Below, in pieces: positions 61,191-64,000 of a stretch of DNA of 64,000 nt (position 1 is its first letter; each line of letters opens with the position of its first letter). This stretch comes from Cryptomeria japonica. Taxonomy: Eukaryota; Streptophyta; Pinopsida; Cupressales; Cupressaceae. Location: positions 620,088,255-620,152,254 of the forward strand of contig NC_081409.1 of the NCBI RefSeq assembly GCF_030272615.1, in the 5' to 3' direction. A program made the translations under genes and the position numbers. The notes beneath the pieces are model-generated. The model was not told the DNA's origin. It did not search any database and worked only from the letters and a program-made list of their open reading frames with translations.

Positions 61191-61476
61191 TAGGGGGGGT
61201 CAGCTGACTTCTCCTTCCTCTCTTATGGGGGGGACTTTTTCCTCTTTGAGGTTTTGTCCTTCTTCTTTGAGAGTCTTTTGTACTTTCATCTCTCTTTTGG
61301 GGGGGATTTTTTTCCCACTGGGTTTTCTCCTTTTCTTCGTTTGTGAGAGATTTCTTTGTATATTTTTGCTTGCATTTTCATATTGTACATGGGTACCTAT
61401 CATGGCCTAGCAGCCGAGACCCATCTTGCATTGTTGACTTGAGTCTTCATTCCCCTAAGTTGCACTTAAGGGGGGG
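61191..61476 (+). other. 3' non-coding region of element D with four G7 runs
   Basis: Runs of exactly seven G occur at 61193-61199, 61227-61233, 61299-61305 and 61470-61476. Only the last touches the LTR and serves as the polypurine tract (TTAAGGGGGGG). The DNA between them is T/C-rich. The spaced G-runs could act as extra plus-strand primers or form quadruplexes; both are inference. Confidence 0.75.
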
Positions 61477-61927
61477 TGTTGGTGTAAATAAATATTCATT
61501 ATGGATATTATTACACTTTACTTAAGTTAACTTAGGATAATGCGTTTCTTCGTAGTTTGGATTTGAGACACTTAGGGAAGTGTGCACATAGAGATAGGGC
61601 TTGTAGGAGAAATTCCACCTTTTGTGGTCTTGTTTTGTTGTTACACTCCACATTCAGTGGATTATCCACCTCTTGTGGAATATTATATTATTTCTCCTAC
61701 CTACCCCTAGTATTTCTTACCTACCCTTGTTTCTCATTGAGCCACATGTCATGATTGTGTGCTCGTACATCCATATGGCCTTGCCTATATAAGAAGGCCT
61801 ATATTCATTGTATTGATGAATCCAGTTGATCATTTTCATATTGATGAGAATACAGTTTATTCTTGTCATTATTTTGTCTCTATTTTTATACTTTTCATTG
61901 TGCCCTTGATCTTGGCAAAATCTCACA
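61477..61927 (+). repeat. 3' LTR of element D (451 bp)
   Basis: Same length as the 5' LTR with 11 substitutions: two near the GCATCTCTT/GCGTTTCTT site, two just after the TATA box and seven scattered singles. Most are transitions. Right flank AAAAT is the TSD. Confidence 0.95.
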
Positions 61928-64000
61928 AAAATAAGCATGAGCCTCTATTTTCTTTATATCATTCGGATCACCACTGGCCAGAGCATCTTGAGAATCTTGA
62001 GCATCTTTGAAAGCTCACTGCATAATGTCCTACTTCTAGGAGTAATAAGACTCCTAACTTCACAAACTCTCCCAATAATTTTCTCTCGATCATGGTTCAA
62101 GTTTTTCATTTTCTCAAGTAGAGATATTACTTGATTCTCATGAATTCTGAATGATGTTGTCAGGGAATCAACTGACTGAGATATGCGTTCAAGCTCATTC
62201 TCATGCATCCTAGACCTCTTCTCAATATCTGTAGTGAACTTGTGCAAGGATAGACATTATTTGTACAAATTCCCGCCTTTGGACAATGCATCTTGCATGC
62301 TCATTACACATTCTCCTAATGTGGCTATATCTTTGGCAATCATCCTTTTCAAATTTCAAAGCCTTTTTGCATTAAATTCATTATGGACTTTTTCCTCAGC
62401 TGACCTTTCAAAAGACTCAAAATGTTTGTCTAAAAAATTAATCAAACTCTGCAATTTCCCAGATGGAGTGTCTGAAATATTCTTTTGAAACAAGGGCATC
62501 AACTTTTCAAAAACACCGGTTGTCATATTCAGCAATATATTGTCCTTAATATGGTAATTCAAAAGGTCTTTGTTAGCTTTGGCTTGTGCAAACAATGCAA
62601 GTTAAAGCTTTTGAATTGGGGAGAAAGAATCCAGGTTGATTGTACCTTGAATGAATTCTAGATCACCAATGACCTTCTTTCCCTTTACTTTCTCAGTAGT
62701 GTCCTTTGCTTCAGTCTTGACTTCAACCTTGACCTTCAGTTTCTCTTCTCAGGAACTAGAGGGTCAACAACTGGAGGATTCTCAACCTTGTCCTTCCCTT
62801 CCTCTTCTTTTCCCTAGTACTCTTCTCCAAATTCTCCTTGCACACTCACCTCTGCATGGACTTATAGAATAGAAGAATCATCTATTGTTGGCTCGGCTTC
62901 CGGATGGACTTGAGATGTTATGTCCTGATCTTCTGGATGAACTTCATCTTGCCTTTTAGCCCTATTGACCTCGTACTGATTATCTAACAAAACTTTTGTC
63001 AAAATCTTTTTTAGTCTCCTTGGAAACTTCATCTATCTTCCCTAACATGATTTTTTTCACCTTGTTTTTACTCCTAAATTTTTTCTTTGTGAGTTTGAGA
63101 AATCTATCTACCTCTTATGTAGTAATGACTGAACATAAGTTAACCAACACATATTCCTTTAGTCTCTCATCTTCCTCATTAGTCATTTGTCTTCTAGCAT
63201 CCAAAATGTTATGCAAGCTCTTGGGTATGACTAACATTAGTTTAATCAATTCTTTACTATACACATTTATGTATTCTACATTAGCCTCTTCTAATGTTCT
63301 CTTACATGATTCATCAAAATTGTCATACCACTCAGATAGTGGTTTCAAGTTCTCATTCTTAACAACTTCATTAACAATCTGTTATGATGTTATAGGTGGA
63401 ACAATAGTAATTTTTTCTTGTTTCAAAGCTTCCTCAAACTGAGATTCCTCAGAATTCTTACCAGATCTTGTTCTATTGGTAGGCTTCTCCTTTGAGATCT
63501 TGGTGACTTTTGGGGTATGGGCCTTTACTTCCTTCGCAGCTTCATCGGATTCATAATCTTCTACATTCACAGTCACAAATCTGACTATCTTCCTCTTCTT
63601 TTCATCACTAGATGGCTTGACTAAAGATTTAGGTTTGCTTGTTGACTTTGCAGGACCGAAGGAGGGACTCTGACTTTCCTTGTCTTAGGCTTAGGCACTT
63701 CCAGTTTTGATTCCTTCTTCACGGACTGCTCCTTGGAGAGAATATTTTTTGCTCTAGCTTTTCAAACAGCTTCCTTGGTTATTCTCATACTTTCTGCAAA
63801 AGCCTTTACTTCTTTCTGAACGTTCTTTTGATTCACGGGTTTCTTAAATTGTTGATGAAGTTTTGAACTTTTCTCCTTGAATGTTCTAAATCTTTCCTCA
63901 TTGGGATCCACTGGTTTGCTCAACATATGTTGTGTATACAGTTCCAAAAAAATTTCTTCAAACTCATAGCCCATAAGCATGATCCATATGGTGTTAGGCT
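61928..64000 (-). pseudogene. Unidentified coiled-coil-like ORF of element F (partial, decayed)
   Basis: Read leftwards from the window edge: MLMGYEFEEIFLELYTQHML at 63980; a Lys/Ser-rich basic segment with a possible nuclear signal KKRKIVR and an acidic patch DYESDEAAKE (63500-63600); a helical block PLSEWYDNFDESCKRTLEEA with NILDARRQMTNEEDERLKEY (63115-63348); a Lys/Val/Glu-rich linker; FEKLMPLFQKNISDTP with FLDKHFESFERSAEEK (62356-62595); and a heptad-like region ENELERISQSVDSLTTSF with SLLEKMKNLNHDREK (61954-62247). No gag, protease, RT or integrase motif is present. Stops and two or three shifts break it, mostly TAG/TGA at likely Gln/Arg codons. It could be an env-position extra ORF, an accessory structural protein, or captured host sequence; I cannot decide. 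Confidence 0.6.

Larger units (their letters stand above)
55717..61927 (+). mobile_element. Complete Ty1/copia element D, youngest insertion in the window
   Basis: Two 451-bp LTRs (55717-56167 and 61477-61927) flank gag, protease, integrase, RT and RNase H on the plus strand. TSD AAAAT lies at 55712-55716 and 61928-61932. The PBS directly follows the 5' LTR and a G7 polypurine tract directly precedes the 3' LTR. The LTRs differ at 11 positions with no length difference (2.4%). It sits in the reading frame of element F. Despite its youth it has a gag frameshift and about ten stops, so it cannot act alone, though its RNA could be moved in trans. The proteins differ clearly from B and C, so it is another copia lineage. 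Confidence 0.95.
54233..64000 (-). mobile_element. LTR element F carrying an unidentified long ORF (runs off window)
   Basis: A 1154-bp LTR (54233-55386) with a polypurine tract on its right marks the 3' end of a minus-strand element. To its right lies a decayed reading frame of at least about 2.1 kb, interrupted only by element D. In elements B and C, RNase H lies within about 260-510 bp of the polypurine tract; here there is no pol sequence at all in the visible part. F therefore either has an extra ORF between pol and the 3' LTR or is a non-autonomous element with foreign contents. Its 5' LTR is outside the window. The candidate left TSD is CAAAG (54228-54232). Confidence 0.7.

Overview
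The window is repeat-rich nuclear DNA from a plant with a large genome. I see no intact host gene, tRNA, rRNA or CRISPR locus. Nearly all recognisable coding sequence is broken retrotransposon gag-pol. The organism call rests on Ty1/copia and Ty3/gypsy elements primed by initiator tRNA-Met (TGGTATCAGAGC sites), L1-type LINE remnants, LTRs up to about 4.4 kb, and related copia LTRs rich in ACCGGT. A seed plant is secure; a gymnosperm is my guess from LTR size and style and is not proven.

Layout. 1-2249: 3' end of a plus-strand gypsy-like element and its 1.2 kb LTR. 2250-4893: worn LTR fragments. 4899-18643: complete minus-strand gypsy element (E), Tekay/Del-like, with 4.4 kb LTRs and TSD ATGTT. 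18682-26672: compound minus-strand copia block (A/B) in which one LTR serves two internal regions, with a plus-strand LTR (H) inside. 26673-27155: AC/AT microsatellite. 27161-28517: decayed LINE ORF1-like DNA. 28523-35851: complete minus-strand copia element (C), TSD ACAAG. 35857-44230: mostly unrecognised AT-rich DNA with a LINE ORF2 C-terminal remnant (38900-39770). 44249-48646: short palindromic repeats, then a roughly 3.9 kb polypyrimidine satellite with a ~120 bp monomer. 48652-53129: 4.48 kb solo LTR (G) with perfect TSD CTATT, inserted in pyrimidine-rich DNA. 54233-64000: minus-strand LTR element (F) whose body next to the 3' LTR is a long coiled-coil-like reading frame of unknown family. 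Inside that frame sits a young plus-strand copia element (D, 55717-61927), TSD AAAAT.

History. By LTR divergence counted by eye, D is youngest (11 differences in 451 bp). E and C are older (about 6% and 8% over the first few hundred bases). D is younger than F because it interrupts F's frame.

Most interesting signals: (1) the unassigned F frame, which reads in phase across the D insertion; (2) regularly spaced 22-nt palindromes in both E LTRs and an eleven-unit 21-bp array in solo LTR G; (3) purine-tract arrays before 3' LTRs, including four exact G7 runs in D; (4) stop codons in E and C that are all TAG or TGA and fit deamination of methylated CAG or CGA; (5) a different catalytic-motif lesion in each copia element. 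Assignments come from reading motifs by eye; no database search was possible.
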